This document shows positions 43,159 to 54,700 of a stretch of DNA of 64,000 nt, one piece after another. Made by a program: the position numbers and the translations under genes. The DNA is from Bacteroidota bacterium (GTDB lineage Bacteria > Bacteroidota > Bacteroidia > Cytophagales > Spirosomataceae). Location: positions 682,001 to 746,000 of the forward strand of contig JAIUOF010000001.1 of the NCBI GenBank assembly GCA_020161355.1. Direction: 5' to 3'. The notes below the pieces were generated by a model. It saw nothing but the letters and a program-made list of their open reading frames with translations, did not search any database and was not told the origin of the DNA. Numbering within the stretch: position 1 is the stretch's first letter; each line of letters starts with the position of its first letter.

Positions 43159-44250
43159 TTATTTTACCCCAAATAGCAACCGGGTTACTTTATAGTTTTT
43201 GATCAGAAAATGATATAAGCCCCAGCAAATAAGCAGTGTAGAGGTGGCCATCAGAAAAAACTTAAGGATCAGGTTTATTTGCCAGTCTAACCCGTAATAG
43301 CCCAGCATTAAAATGACGGTTTGATGCAAAATATAAAAAGGATATACTGCCCTGTTGCTATATTTGATAAAACTATTTTCAAAATTTAAATACTTTTTGG
43401 CAAAGCCCAGAATAGCCAAAATAATACAGAAGATAAAAGCGATTTTGAAAACAGAATTTAGGATTTTAACCCAGAGGATTTCCTCCGACAAAGGGCCCAA
43501 AATAGCATCATGCACGATGTTGAAAACGATCAGAAATATCCCAAAGCCCAGATTCAAATATCTTTTTTGCTCGAGTCTTTCCCAAATATCTGCCTGATTG
43601 CCAAAAAGATATCCAATCAAGAAAATCAAAAACGAAAAGGTAAAGTTAAACCAGTCGGCCACCAGATTGTGGGTAGTGGGCCAACGGTCTCTCAACAAAA
43701 AATAGCATAAGGACAGTGGTAAAATAATCAGCACCGTGGACCATCGGGTAGAGAGTATTTGCCGATTTTTTAAAATCCTAAACAAAGGAATGGCCAACAG
43801 CGAAAATACCAGCAGATACACCACAAACCACAAATGATGCCAGCTGAAATTACCTTCGGGATAAGCCTTGAATTCAAATACTTTGGCATAAAAACTAAGA
43901 TAGCTGCCCGTATACCCCTCAACTACTACCCGCTCCAGATAAATCTGGGGTGGCACAATGACCAACATACCAAAAATGAGCGGTATAAGCAGCCTGGTGA
44001 TTCTTTCTTTAGCAAAACTACCCAGCGAGCGACTGCGGGTGGCAAAACTGGCTCCGGCTCCCGAAACAAAAAACAAAAGAGAGAGTCTCCAGGGATTGAC
44101 CAGCGACATCCAAATTTCAAAATTGCCGGATGTGACCGGATTTTTGAAATGCCAGCCCCAGGTATTGAAAAACATGCCCGTATGGTATAAAATCAAAAGC
44201 AGAAAGGCCATAACCCTCACCCAATCCAGAAAGTGATGTCTAATTTTCAT
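43159..44250 (-). CDS. Acyltransferase family 3 (OpgC/MdoC-like) membrane protein
   Basis: A 363-residue integral membrane acyltransferase with about ten hydrophobic helices. The N-terminus HHFLDWVRVMAFLLLILYHT carries the Asp-Arg and His of the Acyltransferase_3 active region, and SLLFFVSGAGASFATRSRSL is the second signature. Such enzymes O-acylate sugars or glucans in the periplasm; substrate not readable. Starts at ATG 44250. The 294 bases upstream show no other gene. Confidence 0.88.
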   Translation of the reverse strand: MKIRHHFLDWVRVMAFLLLILYHTGMFFNTWGWHFKNPVTSGNFEIWMSLVNPWRLSLLFFVSGAGASFATRSRSLGSFAKERITRLLIPLIFGMLVIVPPQIYLERVVVEGYTGSYLSFYAKVFEFKAYPEGNFSWHHLWFVVYLLVFSLLAIPLFRILKNRQILSTRWSTVLIILPLSLCYFLLRDRWPTTHNLVADWFNFTFSFLIFLIGYLFGNQADIWERLEQKRYLNLGFGIFLIVFNIVHDAILGPLSEEILWVKILNSVFKIAFIFCIILAILGFAKKYLNFENSFIKYSNRAVYPFYILHQTVILMLGYYGLDWQINLILKFFLMATSTLLICWGLYHFLIKNYKVTRLLFGVK

Positions 44251-44544
44251 GGTAAATATAAGATGCCCGTTTATTGGTAAAGATAAATGATAGTTTTGAA
44301 AAAGCGTTTGGTATGAAAATAGAACGCCGTCAATTAGGTAAAAATATATTTATTTGAAGTTTTTCCATCCGCAATATATTGAATCCGAGCCAATTCGGCC
44401 CAACAGGTTATATTTGATCCATTTTTTAATATTAATGTATTGAGCCGATTTTCCGGTATCTACAAAACTCCCCCCGTGATTGTCATTTTCGCCACCGACT
44501 GCATTCGGAGAATTCTCCTATTATTGCATGAAAAAAAAGTACCA

Positions 44545-44970
44545 ATGGAAATAACTGATCAGATCAAAAGCTATATAGCCTCACTCCCGGCAGCCAAAAG
44601 TATCGAAATGCAGGCTTTGCATGATAGTATATCGGAGATTATGCCAGGCTGCAAACTTTGGTACCTCGATGGAAAAGATGAGTCGGGCAAAGTGGTGTCC
44701 AACCCCAACATTGGCTACGGCAGCCAAATCATGAAATACGCCGACGGCAAGACCAAAGAGTTCTACCAGATTGGCATCAGTGCCAATACCAGCGGTATCT
44801 CTGTCTATATCATGGGATTGGCTGACAAAAATTATCTTCCACTTACTTATGGGAAAACAATCGGGAAGGCATCAGTGACAGGTTATTGCATTAAATTCAA
44901 GAAACTCGGGGACATAAACCTCGAAATTTTAAAAGGAGCTATTTTGGAGGCTATCCATCTGAACAAATAA
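44545..44970 (+). CDS. DUF1801-domain protein
   Basis: A 141-residue soluble protein. The start SYIASLPAAKSIEMQALHDS and the core PGCKLWYLDGK...YGSQIMKYADGKTKEFYQIG fit the DUF1801 (YdhG-like) fold, with conserved final helix LEILKGAILEAI. Function unknown. I chose ATG 44545 because family similarity starts there; a frame opening at 44440 adds 35 unlike residues. Confidence 0.75.
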   Translation: MEITDQIKSYIASLPAAKSIEMQALHDSISEIMPGCKLWYLDGKDESGKVVSNPNIGYGSQIMKYADGKTKEFYQIGISANTSGISVYIMGLADKNYLPLTYGKTIGKASVTGYCIKFKKLGDINLEILKGAILEAIHLNK

Positions 44971-45037
44971 TTCTTCGATTCGCTTGCATGGATGATCCTT
45001 TTTCCTAATCTTCGTAAACTCTTTGATTGGAAAAACG

Positions 45038-45586
45038 ATGAAAAATCAAAAACACGGGGATACACCCGCTCAAAATTCAGCGGATAAGCACACCCGCATG
45101 CTCCTGGGGGTATATCTGATTGCCCTTTTCTGGATTTTGATTTTCAAACTTGGCGTTCGGTTTTCATATATGGACCACCGCACTGTCAATCTTATCCCCT
45201 ATCAGGACTATTTTCTTTATGGTCATATTGACCGCATGGAAGTGATCATGAACATTCTCATTTTTGTTCCTGCAGGCTTGTATGCAGGTTTGCTTTTGAG
45301 AAAACTTAATTTCCTGAGCATATTTTTACTTTTGTTTGCAATGAGTTTATGTCTGGAAATCCTTCAGTTTGTGTTCCGGATAGGTGCGTTTGATGCAACC
45401 GACCTCGTCAATAATACTTTAGGCGGTTTGCTGGGTTATGCTGTTATATATTTATCAAGCCAAATTACAGGATCAAAACTCAAAGTTCAAAAAGTGATTA
45501 ACTTACTGGCCATCATGGCCACAGTAATCATGGTAATATTACTTATATTGCTTAAATTAAATAAGTTACCGATCAGATATCAATAG
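45038..45586 (+). CDS. VanZ family membrane protein
   Basis: A 182-residue membrane protein with four to five hydrophobic segments. NLIPYQDYFLYGHIDRMEVIMNILIFVPAG is the VanZ signature, followed by LCLEILQFVFRIGAFDATDLVNNTLGG, which carries the conserved E, Q and the DATDLVNNTLG core. VanZ proteins confer glycopeptide tolerance in some species; most members have unknown roles. The next gene begins 3 bases after its stop, suggesting cotranscription. Confidence 0.85.
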   Translation: MKNQKHGDTPAQNSADKHTRMLLGVYLIALFWILIFKLGVRFSYMDHRTVNLIPYQDYFLYGHIDRMEVIMNILIFVPAGLYAGLLLRKLNFLSIFLLLFAMSLCLEILQFVFRIGAFDATDLVNNTLGGLLGYAVIYLSSQITGSKLKVQKVINLLAIMATVIMVILLILLKLNKLPIRYQ

Positions 45587-45589
45587 AAG

Positions 45590-46036
45590 ATGAAAAGAAT
45601 TATCCTGATTTGCCTCCTGATCTCTTCCCTGGTTTCATGCAAACGGGTAAGCGACCAAAATATGGACTGGTTATTAGGGGACTGGCAACGCACCCATACC
45701 AAAGAAAATCAGATGACCTATGAAGATTGGCACAAATCGGGCGATAGTATGTATATTGGTAATAGCTGTACTCTAGAAGGTGCTGATACCGTATGGCAGG
45801 AAAGTATGCAGCTCATTAAAATCAGGGACTCCTGGCGTCTTGATATCACGGCAAAAGGAGAAGAAACAGCCACAAGGTTTCCGCTGACAAAAGTTGATAA
45901 AAACACTTTTACAGCCGAAAATGCTTTGAATCCTTTCCCAACCAGGATTGAATACAAGCGGACAGCGGATAACCTCTCTGCAATAGTTTCAGGGAAAGAA
46001 GATTCTCTATTGTTTGAATTTCGAAAAAGGGAGTAA
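45590..46036 (+). CDS. DUF6265-like lipoprotein
   Basis: A 148-residue predicted lipoprotein (leader IILICLLISSLVSC, Cys at residue 17). The mature part, MDWLLGDWQRTHTKENQMTYEDWHK, followed by beta strands with FRKRE at the end, resembles DUF6265, a lipocalin-like beta-barrel of unknown function. It follows the VanZ-like gene by 3 bases. Confidence 0.7.
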   Translation: MKRIILICLLISSLVSCKRVSDQNMDWLLGDWQRTHTKENQMTYEDWHKSGDSMYIGNSCTLEGADTVWQESMQLIKIRDSWRLDITAKGEETATRFPLTKVDKNTFTAENALNPFPTRIEYKRTADNLSAIVSGKEDSLLFEFRKRE

Positions 46037-46120
46037 TATCCGTTCATAAACTTTGAGATATAAATTTGATTTTTATTTGGAAGGAGAAAAAACTTTCTTT
46101 TTTCAAGACAAGAATTTCTG

Positions 46121-46735
46121 ATGAATAATTGGTTAAAAAATATATACTCCTGGTTTTTGGGTAGGCAAAATAAGGCAATTACGATTGTACCTTATCATGA
46201 AAAATGGGAGGTGGAATTCAGGTTATTAAAAAAACATTTAGCTGAAAATCTTCACGACTTCAAAATTGAAATTGAACATGTGGGCAGCACTGCAATTAAT
46301 GGTCTTTGGGCCAAACCCATTCTGGATGTTGATATCGTCATATACGAAAAAAACAGGCTGCCTGAGATAAGTCAGGTACTTCAAAACCTGGGCTATATAG
46401 CAAAAGGTGAACAGGGAGTCTCGGGCAGATATGCCTTCAGACAGAGCAAAAAAACCTCCTCAATTTTCGGGAATAAAATGGAGATGAAACATCATCTTTA
46501 TGTATGTTTTGCCGATAGCACCGCTCTCAAAAACCATTTACTATTTCGGGATACCCTAAAAAAATCACCTGCACTGGTGGATGAATATACTCAACTAAAA
46601 CAAAACATTCTGGAAAATAAGCATTTGGATCGCTATACGTATGCAAGGCTAAAGACAGCCTTTATCATTTCGGTACTTGAAAAAGGCGGCTTAAGTGAGG
46701 AAGAAATTCAGGAAATCAGAGCCTCAAATGCGTAA
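46121..46735 (+). CDS. GrpB family nucleotidyltransferase-like protein
   Basis: A 204-residue protein of the GrpB/UPF0157 family, which has a nucleotidyltransferase fold. IVPYHEKWEVEFRLLKKHL opens the domain, and IEIEHVGSTAINGLWAKPILDVDIVI holds the GS motif and the acidic pair (DVD) of the active site. Family function is not settled. There are ~20 extra residues (MNNWLKNIYSWFLGRQNKA) before the usual domain start. It precedes a VOC protein on the same strand. Confidence 0.87.
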   Translation: MNNWLKNIYSWFLGRQNKAITIVPYHEKWEVEFRLLKKHLAENLHDFKIEIEHVGSTAINGLWAKPILDVDIVIYEKNRLPEISQVLQNLGYIAKGEQGVSGRYAFRQSKKTSSIFGNKMEMKHHLYVCFADSTALKNHLLFRDTLKKSPALVDEYTQLKQNILENKHLDRYTYARLKTAFIISVLEKGGLSEEEIQEIRASNA

Positions 46736-46849
46736 GATTTATAGGGTATTTGGATGGTAACTATTTTTGACTCATTTGCTAACAAAAAAATATTATTAAA
46801 CATTATTCTGGAAAAATTTTCCTTACTTTACACAATATCAACCCTTAAT

Positions 46850-47227
46850 ATGAAAAAAGTAACCGGAATCGGAGGGATTTTCTTCAAAAGTAAAGACCCC
46901 AAAGCAATCACAGCATGGTACGCTCAAAATCTGGGCCTCCAAACCAATCCTTACGGAGCCACCTTTGAATGGTATGAAGATGCCGAAGGCAAGAAGAAAG
47001 CCGATACCCAATGGGCACCCTTTGGAGATAACACCAAATATTTTGAGCCCTCCACCAAAGAGTTTATGATAAATTATCGTGTCGAGAATCTGGAAGCCCT
47101 GGTGGAAGAACTCAAAGCCAGTGGCGTGACATTGGTCGATGAAATAGAGACCTTTGACTATGGCAAGTTCATCCATATCCTTGACCCCGAGGGCAACAAA
47201 ATCGAACTCTGGGAACCCATGGGGTAA
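46850..47227 (+). CDS. VOC (glyoxalase-like) family protein
   Basis: A 125-residue protein with the vicinal-oxygen-chelate repeat: GIGGIFFKSKDPKAITAWYA at the start and FGKFIHILDPEGNKIELWEP-type ending (here YGKFIHILDPEGNKIELWE), with an internal EW. Likely a metal-dependent lyase, dioxygenase or antibiotic-binding protein; substrate unknown. ATG 46850 is used because homology begins there; a frame opening 32 codons earlier has no likeness. 114 bases after GrpB. Confidence 0.88.
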   Translation: MKKVTGIGGIFFKSKDPKAITAWYAQNLGLQTNPYGATFEWYEDAEGKKKADTQWAPFGDNTKYFEPSTKEFMINYRVENLEALVEELKASGVTLVDEIETFDYGKFIHILDPEGNKIELWEPMG

Positions 47228-47257
47228 TATTTTCAGATAAATTAAATTCTAAAAACC

Positions 47258-47965
47258 ATGATTGAAAATGTACCGGATTATATTGGTCTGGCTTTTATAG
47301 CCACCACGCTTTTAACCTTATTTCTCTTGTTTCGGGTTATATTAAAATCCGGTGCAGAGCGTAAAAAAGCCTATCAAATACTGGGTGCATTGGTCGTCTG
47401 GCTGATTCTTCAGGGGGCTCTTACCCTTTCAGGACTTTATAAAAATAACCTGGAGGCAATGCCTCCCAAACTAATCCTTTTCGGGATTTTCCCCGCTATT
47501 GTTTTCCTGATATTTCTTTTTAATAATACTTCAGGGAAAAACTTTATCGACAGTTTGCCTTTAAAACCGCTCATCTATTTGCATGTGGTCAGGATTCCCG
47601 TTGAACTCGTACTGTATGGCTTATTTCTCTCAAAAGCTATTCCCCAACTGATGACTTTTGAGGGTAGTAACTTTGATATTTTGGCCGGAATCTCCGCTCC
47701 CATTGCGGCATTTCTATTTTTTAAAGGAAATTCAAAAAACCGTAAACTGTTGTTGATCTGGAATTTGGTTTGTCTTGCCCTTTTATTCAATATCGTTTTT
47801 CTGGCGGCTTTCTCTGCCCCATTTCCGATGCAGTTATTCGCCTTCGACCAGCCGAATATGGCGGTGGTTCAGTTCCCCTATAGTTGGCTGCCGGTGTTTA
47901 TTGTGCCTGTGGTTTTGTTTTCCCATTTGGTAGCTATCAGAAAGTTAATTAGAAAAGAGGGATAA
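47258..47965 (+). CDS. Seven-helix membrane protein of unknown function
   Basis: A 235-residue membrane protein with about seven hydrophobic segments (for example FIATTLLTLFLLFRVIL, LFGIFPAIVFLIFLF, PVFIVPVVLFSHLVAI). No motif of a known transporter or enzyme was recognised. It lies 30 bases after the VOC gene and may share its transcript. Confidence 0.6.
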   Translation: MIENVPDYIGLAFIATTLLTLFLLFRVILKSGAERKKAYQILGALVVWLILQGALTLSGLYKNNLEAMPPKLILFGIFPAIVFLIFLFNNTSGKNFIDSLPLKPLIYLHVVRIPVELVLYGLFLSKAIPQLMTFEGSNFDILAGISAPIAAFLFFKGNSKNRKLLLIWNLVCLALLFNIVFLAAFSAPFPMQLFAFDQPNMAVVQFPYSWLPVFIVPVVLFSHLVAIRKLIRKEG

Positions 47966-48110
47966 TTCTGAATAATAAGCAAATGTATTGGAGTTGATTT
48001 TTCTTTTGTTGGTTTTTGATGAAAAAAACAATTTACTCCCTCCATTTTTGTCACAATTGCCTATCATCAAATCAGAAATGCAAACCTATTTTTGCCGAAA
48101 ATAAAACCTT

Positions 48111-48674
48111 ATGAGAAAGCTGAAACTACAGATGCATATATCATTGGATGGCTTTGTAGCCGGGCCTAATGGCGAGGAAGACTGGATAATCAGAGGTGCC
48201 GACCCCACTTCATTTGAACTGGTCAATGAGCTGGCCGATACCTCTGATACGTTATTGATTGGAAGAAAAATGGCGGAAAACTTTATTCCGCATTTTGAAG
48301 AAATGGGCCCTGATCACCCCATCTATACTTTCGCTCAAAAAATGGTGAACCTCCGTAAAATCCTTTTCAGCCAAACTTTAAAAGAACCATTTGGAAAAAA
48401 CGTAAGTCTGGCTTCTGATGACCTGAGCACTACTGTAACCAACCTAAAAAACGAGCCCGGCAAAGATATTTTGGTGTATGGAGGTGCCCAATTGGTATCC
48501 TCACTCATCGCCGGGGATCATATAGATGAATTTTATCTCTTCATCAACCCGATCCTGATCAATAAAGGCATGCGAATATTTGATATGCTGGGCCACCGCC
48601 AAAAATTACAACTTATTGATACGAAAGCCTATATTGGGGGTACTACGTTGTTGCATTATCGATTAGATAAATAA
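48111..48674 (+). CDS. Dihydrofolate reductase family (RibD C-terminal-like) protein
   Basis: A 187-residue protein of the DHFR/RibD-C superfamily. KLQMHISLDGFVAGPNGEEDW at the start, then DTLLIGRKMAENF, and KDILVYGGAQLVSSLIAGD with the NADPH-binding GG. The end, LQLIDTKAYIGGTTLLHYRL, is usual for the YyaP/YwjB group. Reductase activity probable; substrate unknown. Monocistronic in appearance. Confidence 0.88.
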   Translation: MRKLKLQMHISLDGFVAGPNGEEDWIIRGADPTSFELVNELADTSDTLLIGRKMAENFIPHFEEMGPDHPIYTFAQKMVNLRKILFSQTLKEPFGKNVSLASDDLSTTVTNLKNEPGKDILVYGGAQLVSSLIAGDHIDEFYLFINPILINKGMRIFDMLGHRQKLQLIDTKAYIGGTTLLHYRLDK

Positions 48675-48713
48675 GCTTTTAATAGCAAGAGCTTTTGATG
48701 TCGGTCCGGGGTC

Positions 48714-48762
48714 CCCTACTAACATTAGTAGTAAATCTGTATTTTGTCAAAACGTATTTTTG
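48714..48762 (+). promoter_or_regulatory. Palindromic operator plus -7 box before the giant surface protein
   Basis: The same 20 bases CCCTACTAACATTAGTAGTA as at 2713, here 48714-48733, followed after 21 bases by TATTTTTG (48755-48762), a TAnnTTTG box. The gene starts 17 bases later. Identical spacing of the two parts at two unlinked loci supports a real regulatory site. Confidence 0.72.
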
Positions 48763-48779
48763 GGCAAACAAATTTTGCT

Positions 48780-51700
48780 ATGAAATACCCGGGTTTGATA
48801 TTGCTTTTTTTAAGTTCCATTACCTGTTCAATGGCACAGACACCTGCCAATGACAATTGCAGCGGAGCTATTAATCTGACAGTCAATGCCAACAACCTTT
48901 GCGGGGTGACTACCACCGGCACTACCGTGGGAGCTACCCAAAGCATGAGTGGCTGCAATTTTACCTCTGCTGATGACGACGTATGGTATAAATTTACAGC
49001 TACGGCCACCACGCACAAGATTGAAGTGAGTTCCCTTACCCTTCAAAATCCCGTATTTCAGGTTTTTTCAGGCCCTTGTACCGGACTAACTTCTTTGGCC
49101 TGTGTCAACGAAAACAACAGTACCTCCCATACCGAAAAAAGTATTGTTTCAGGCCTTACGATAGGCAACGAATATTTTATCAGAGTCCATAGCGGCAGCA
49201 GTCTCAGCACTACAAGAGGTACTTTTACCATTTGTGTGGGACTTCCCGCTTCTCCGGCCAATGATGAGTGTTCCGGAGCGATAAACTTAACGGTCAATCA
49301 AAACCAGAGTTGTACACTTATAACCAATGCCACCAATGCAGACGCTACCCAAAGTATGAGCGGCTGCAGTGCAGGAAGTATGGCCGACGACGATGTATGG
49401 TTTAGTTTTACAGCTACTGCGGCGGTACATAACATCACCCTTTCGGGCAGTTCGGTAATCGTACCCGTGGTTGAATTATTCGATGGCTCCTGCGGCAATC
49501 TCCAATCAAAAGTATGCTACCAGTCCAATTCCCCTAATTTTACCCTTAAAATAGGTGATCTTACTCCCGGACAAACCTACCTTTTCAGAGTTTATTCTTA
49601 TTATCAGGGGCTCAGTCAGACCGGGACATTTCAGGTTTGCATTAATGAAGCCACCGGCATGCCTGCCAATGACGCCTGTGCGGGAGCAATAGCCCTTACC
49701 GCCAACAATGCCTCCTGCAATATACTCACTTCCGGCACCCTGGTTAATGCCAGCGGTCCAATGGCACCAACGGTATGTAATGGCAATCCGGTACAAAATG
49801 ACGTTTGGTATAAATTTACTGCCACACAGTCTGATATGCTTATAAAACTTCTCAATGCTACTTTTGGATCACCCAACCTACAGCTTGTGAGTGGTACATG
49901 TTCCAATCCTTCGTCTGTAATCTGTAACAATGACGGTTTGATGTTGGCACAAAACCTTACCATTGGACAGGAATATTATATAAGAATATGGGATTTGTTT
50001 GGCTCTTCCGGTACATTTGATTTATGTTTGAGCAGCCCGTCTGTCAATTCTGTTTCCGCCAATGCCATTGATATCCCCGTAAATTCGGGGTTCACCTGCA
50101 TCCAAAATACCGCCGGAAACAATACCACTGCCCTGAGTAACGAAGCATCGAATGCCGGATGCTCCACCATAACCGATGGTCTTTGGTACAAATTTACGGC
50201 AACCAACGACAGCCTTTTAGTTGACCTAACTTCAACCGGAACCGGCTCGGGGTTCAGAGTGGAGCTTTTCCATAAACAAGGGGCTAACCTGATATTGAAA
50301 AGTTTTAATTCCAACCGCATATTTGAAACCGGTATGACCGTTGGAGACGAATATTACCTTTTGGTCTATACCTGCGGAAGCAATGCTCTCAGCCGTGGAT
50401 CATTTGATATTTGTGTCCGGAACTTCCCTCCTCCTCCTGTCAATGACGGTTGTGTTTCCGCCGCACCAATCAGCGTCAACAATGACATGAACTGTACCCT
50501 TTCCACCCAGGGAACCACTATCAATGCCCTTCCGGGAGATTATGCCTTTTGCTCCGGTGAGGTGGACGATGATGTATGGTACAGTTTTGTGGCAACCCAA
50601 AGCAAGCATTTTGTCAATATTTCCCCCGGTACCTTAAACAATGCAGCCTTTCAGGTTTATGAGGGCAATTGTGCCAATTTGTCGGAAATCAATTGCACCA
50701 ACAATACATCGGGGTCGGAAACTGAAAATGCAAAAGTATCCAATCTGGTACCCGGCGATACTTATTATGTGAGGGTATTTTCGGCTGATATAGGCAGTGG
50801 AGAAGGTACTTTTGATATTTGTGTCAATCTGCCTTTGGCCAATGAAGACTGTGAAGGTGCAATTGTACTCAATTCAGGCAGTACCTGCACGCCTGTAAAT
50901 GGAACCTCGGTGGGGGTTTCCAACAGCATTTATGATAATTGTGATTTTTACAAATATGGAGTTTGGTATAAATTTACCGCCACTTCCAGTTCTCAGTTAA
51001 TCCGGCTGGAAAGGGGATCGATCCAGAATGTTTATATCGATGTGCTGGAAAATAATTGTAATGATATCAACCGAATCGGAAGCTGCGGCAGCCCTGGCAA
51101 TGACCCCATAGTTGAAAAGAGTGTTTTTGGTCTGACCGTAGGAACAGAATATCTGATCTGGATTAATACCACCAGTCAGGAAGACGCCGGTACTTTTAGC
51201 ATTTGTATATTAGACACTGAACCACCGGCCAATGATGAATGCAGCACTGCGATTACATTGACCGTAAATCCCGCAAATGTACCTGTCATTAAAACCTCAG
51301 GAAGTACCAATTTTGCTGCCCAGAGCCTTGCCGGCTGCAGCGGAAATGCCGATGATGATGTTTGGTATAGTTTTACAGCTTCCCAAACCAGCCACCGGGT
51401 TTTTCTCCAGAAAATTAATTCATTTGAAAATATCATCCTGGAAGTTTTCAGTGGCACCTGTGGCACCCTTGTATCCAAACAGTGTATTTCATCCGGTTTT
51501 GATGAAACCCTTAACTCTTCGGCTCTCATTTCAAATCTTACCGTTGGCCAAACCTATTTCATCAGGGTCTATTATGAGGGCATAGTGCCGGGAGCATTTT
51601 CGATTGGTATTACTTCCCTGCCTGTCAACGACAACTGTGCTACAGCCATTACACTTAATCCCTCCGCCACCGATACCTTTGAGAATGCGGTCAGCGGTAG

Positions 51701-54700
51701 TAGCTTCGATGCCACCCTTTCTTCAAACAGCTATCAGGGAGGTACCAACACCGATGATGATGTGTGGTTTCAATTTACGGCTACCCAAAAGGTCCATAAG
51801 ATCAAACTAAAAGGCTGGAAACAAAACCAGGGAAAGATAGAAGTGTATTCCGGTGCCTGCAATGCACTGATTGCATTGAGCTGCTCCACTCCCGTGAATG
51901 TACCTCAATGTGAAAACGGAGATTTGAGAGGCGATACCCTCATCCTCACGCTCGACAAATTCACTGCGGGACAGGTGTACAGGTTCAGGGTCTTCAGCAA
52001 CACCATTGGCACCAATCAGTCGCTGTTTGAAGTGGCCGTGACTTCACCCTATGTTTTACCTTTTGATGATTGCAGTGGAGCACTAAATATTCCGGTAACT
52101 GCAACCTGCACCTCACCGCTTAAAATCAACACCAAAGGTTTCAGTACTGCTTCAGAATATGCCTATGGCTGTAATTATGAGGGTATTTCGGGTACGCCTG
52201 AGAAAGATATCTTCCTTAAGTTTACCGCTACAGCTACACAGCACAGGCTAAACATAAAATCTGGTAATCTCACCTTCCCATATCAATTATTTCAGGGGAC
52301 CTGCAGTGGCTTAACCTCCATGGGTTGTACCCAGAATTATGACTCGCTTGCTTTTCCGGGTGGACTAACCATCGGTCAGACTTATTTTATTCGTTTGCTG
52401 ATGCCCGTTTACACTCTTGATTCTTTAACGGCCTGTATCAGTACGCCGGTTCCTGACAATAATGATGAATGCATCAATGCCTCGCTGGTAGCACCTTCGG
52501 GCAATGCCAATAGTTGTGAACTTGTAGCGGGCAATCTAAACAATTCTTCCCAATCAATTTTTGAAACTTGCAATACCTTAGGCAACCCCGAGAAAAAAAT
52601 CATGCGGGATGTATGGTATAAGTTTGTGGCATCCACTACCACCCATAAAATATGGTTGGGTAATACCTCAGACCAATACTTCGACTTCAATTTAGGTCTC
52701 AACGGGGAATATACCCGCCATCCTGTTAAATTCGAGCTTTTTGGAGGTACTTGTCAGGCCAAAACTTATCTTGATTGCTCTGCGGATATAGTTGAACAGG
52801 GAGAAAAAACTTTCACTGGTCTCACGATGGGCAGCACTTATTATCTCAGGGTTTCGAGCTACTCACCCGGTGATGCCCGTTTTCAGTTTTGCATCAAAAA
52901 TGGCCTTGCTCCGAATAATGATCTATGCGGCAATGCAGTGGGTCTACCAGTTAACAATACCCTGACCAGCAATAATTATGTAAAAGGAAGTACGGTTTTT
53001 GCCACCGCTACCATCGGAACTAACACCTGCGGTGCTGCCAATAGTTTGGATGTTTGGTACAAATTCACGGCCGCTTCCCCGACACAGTTTGTGGTTTTCC
53101 GAAAAAACTCCAACGCTGCAAATATTAATGATTTAACAGTGGCCGTTTATTCGGGCAATTGCAATACGCCCGTTCATGTAGCTTGCAAAAGGTCCGATTT
53201 TACCAATGTTTCAGAAGATTTTATCAAACTGGAAGGCCTCACTACGGGAAATGAATACCTGATCAAAGTTTATTCTTTTACGGCAGACATTAACCACCAG
53301 GGTACATTTGAAATTCAGGTGGTAAACTCCGGTCCGCCGGCCAATGATCATTGTGCCAGCCCCACTCCGCTCAATATACAGCCTACAGCTAGTTTGGCTT
53401 CTTACGTTTCCAGTACCACATTTTTGAGTACCACCAGCCCCGAAGCGGTGGGTTGTGCGGTAACAGGCACGCCTGACGACGATGTATGGTACAGTTTTAC
53501 CGCTACCAAATCCAGCCATCGCCTATTGTTGGTTTCCACAGTAAAAGACCTTGCTTATGTGGTTTACTCGGGCACTTGTGGTAGTCTGGTTTCCATAGTT
53601 TGTGGCAACTCGGGTGCCGGTTCATTTTCTTTAAATACGGTTTTAAACAACCTGACCCCCGGCACCGCCTATCTGGTCAGGGCATATACCGTTTCATCAG
53701 TGCTAAGAGGAAGGATATTTGCTGCAGTTACCTCTGATACCGACCCTCCTGCCAACAATTTATGCAGTGACGCTGTTACCCTTACTCCCGCAGCTGGCAA
53801 CACACCGATTTTTACCGAAGGTACCACTGTAAATGCCACCAATACCAATGCCCAGTGTTTTGGCGGAAATGAAGTCTGGTATAAATTTACCGCTACCGCT
53901 ACTACGCACCGCATCATATACGATGGCTATGTAAAAGACCCTGCCGTGGTGATGTTGACCGGCTCATGCGGGGCATTTTCGATAGTATCCTCCACTTGTT
54001 TTACCGGGGTACACAATATCTCTTTCACCAAAACCGGACTCACTATTGGCACTACCTATTATCTGAACATTGCAGCCCAGGCCACAAATGAAGAAGATCA
54101 GGGGAATTTCAAGATTGGAATCATTACACCAGTGGTACCGGTAAATGACAACTGTGCAAATGCCTCCTTACTGACCGCCAATGCTGCCCCGCAGTTTTTT
54201 TCCTCAAATCTGGCAACCAACGAATCAAATACTTCCGGCTGTGGATTTCTTACTAAAGACGTATGGTTTAGGTTTGTGGCAACCGGTCCTAAAATGAATG
54301 TGGAAGTGGACAACCTCAATACCAACGCCATAATAGGTGCCTACACCGATGCCTGCAATAACCCCGTACTCATCAAATGCACTTACGAAAATTCCGGACC
54401 GCAACAAATCTGGAAATCCAACATTCTGGAACTCACCAACCTTGTAGCGGGTACCTCCTATCTGATCAATGTGGCGGCGGTTAACAATGCCGAAACCCTG
54501 GAATTTAAAATAAAGCTTTTTGATGTGGCTGAAATAAATCAAAACGTCATATATGCCAATACCTGCCTGAGCACCAATCTCGTGCCGAATCCTTCTTTTG
54601 AGAACCCCGATCGCTGTCCCGAATCTTTCGTACCTTCTCCTTCGGCTCCCGGTCAAACTTTATTGCAGGGGCTTGGATGGAATATTCCCACTTCAGGCTC

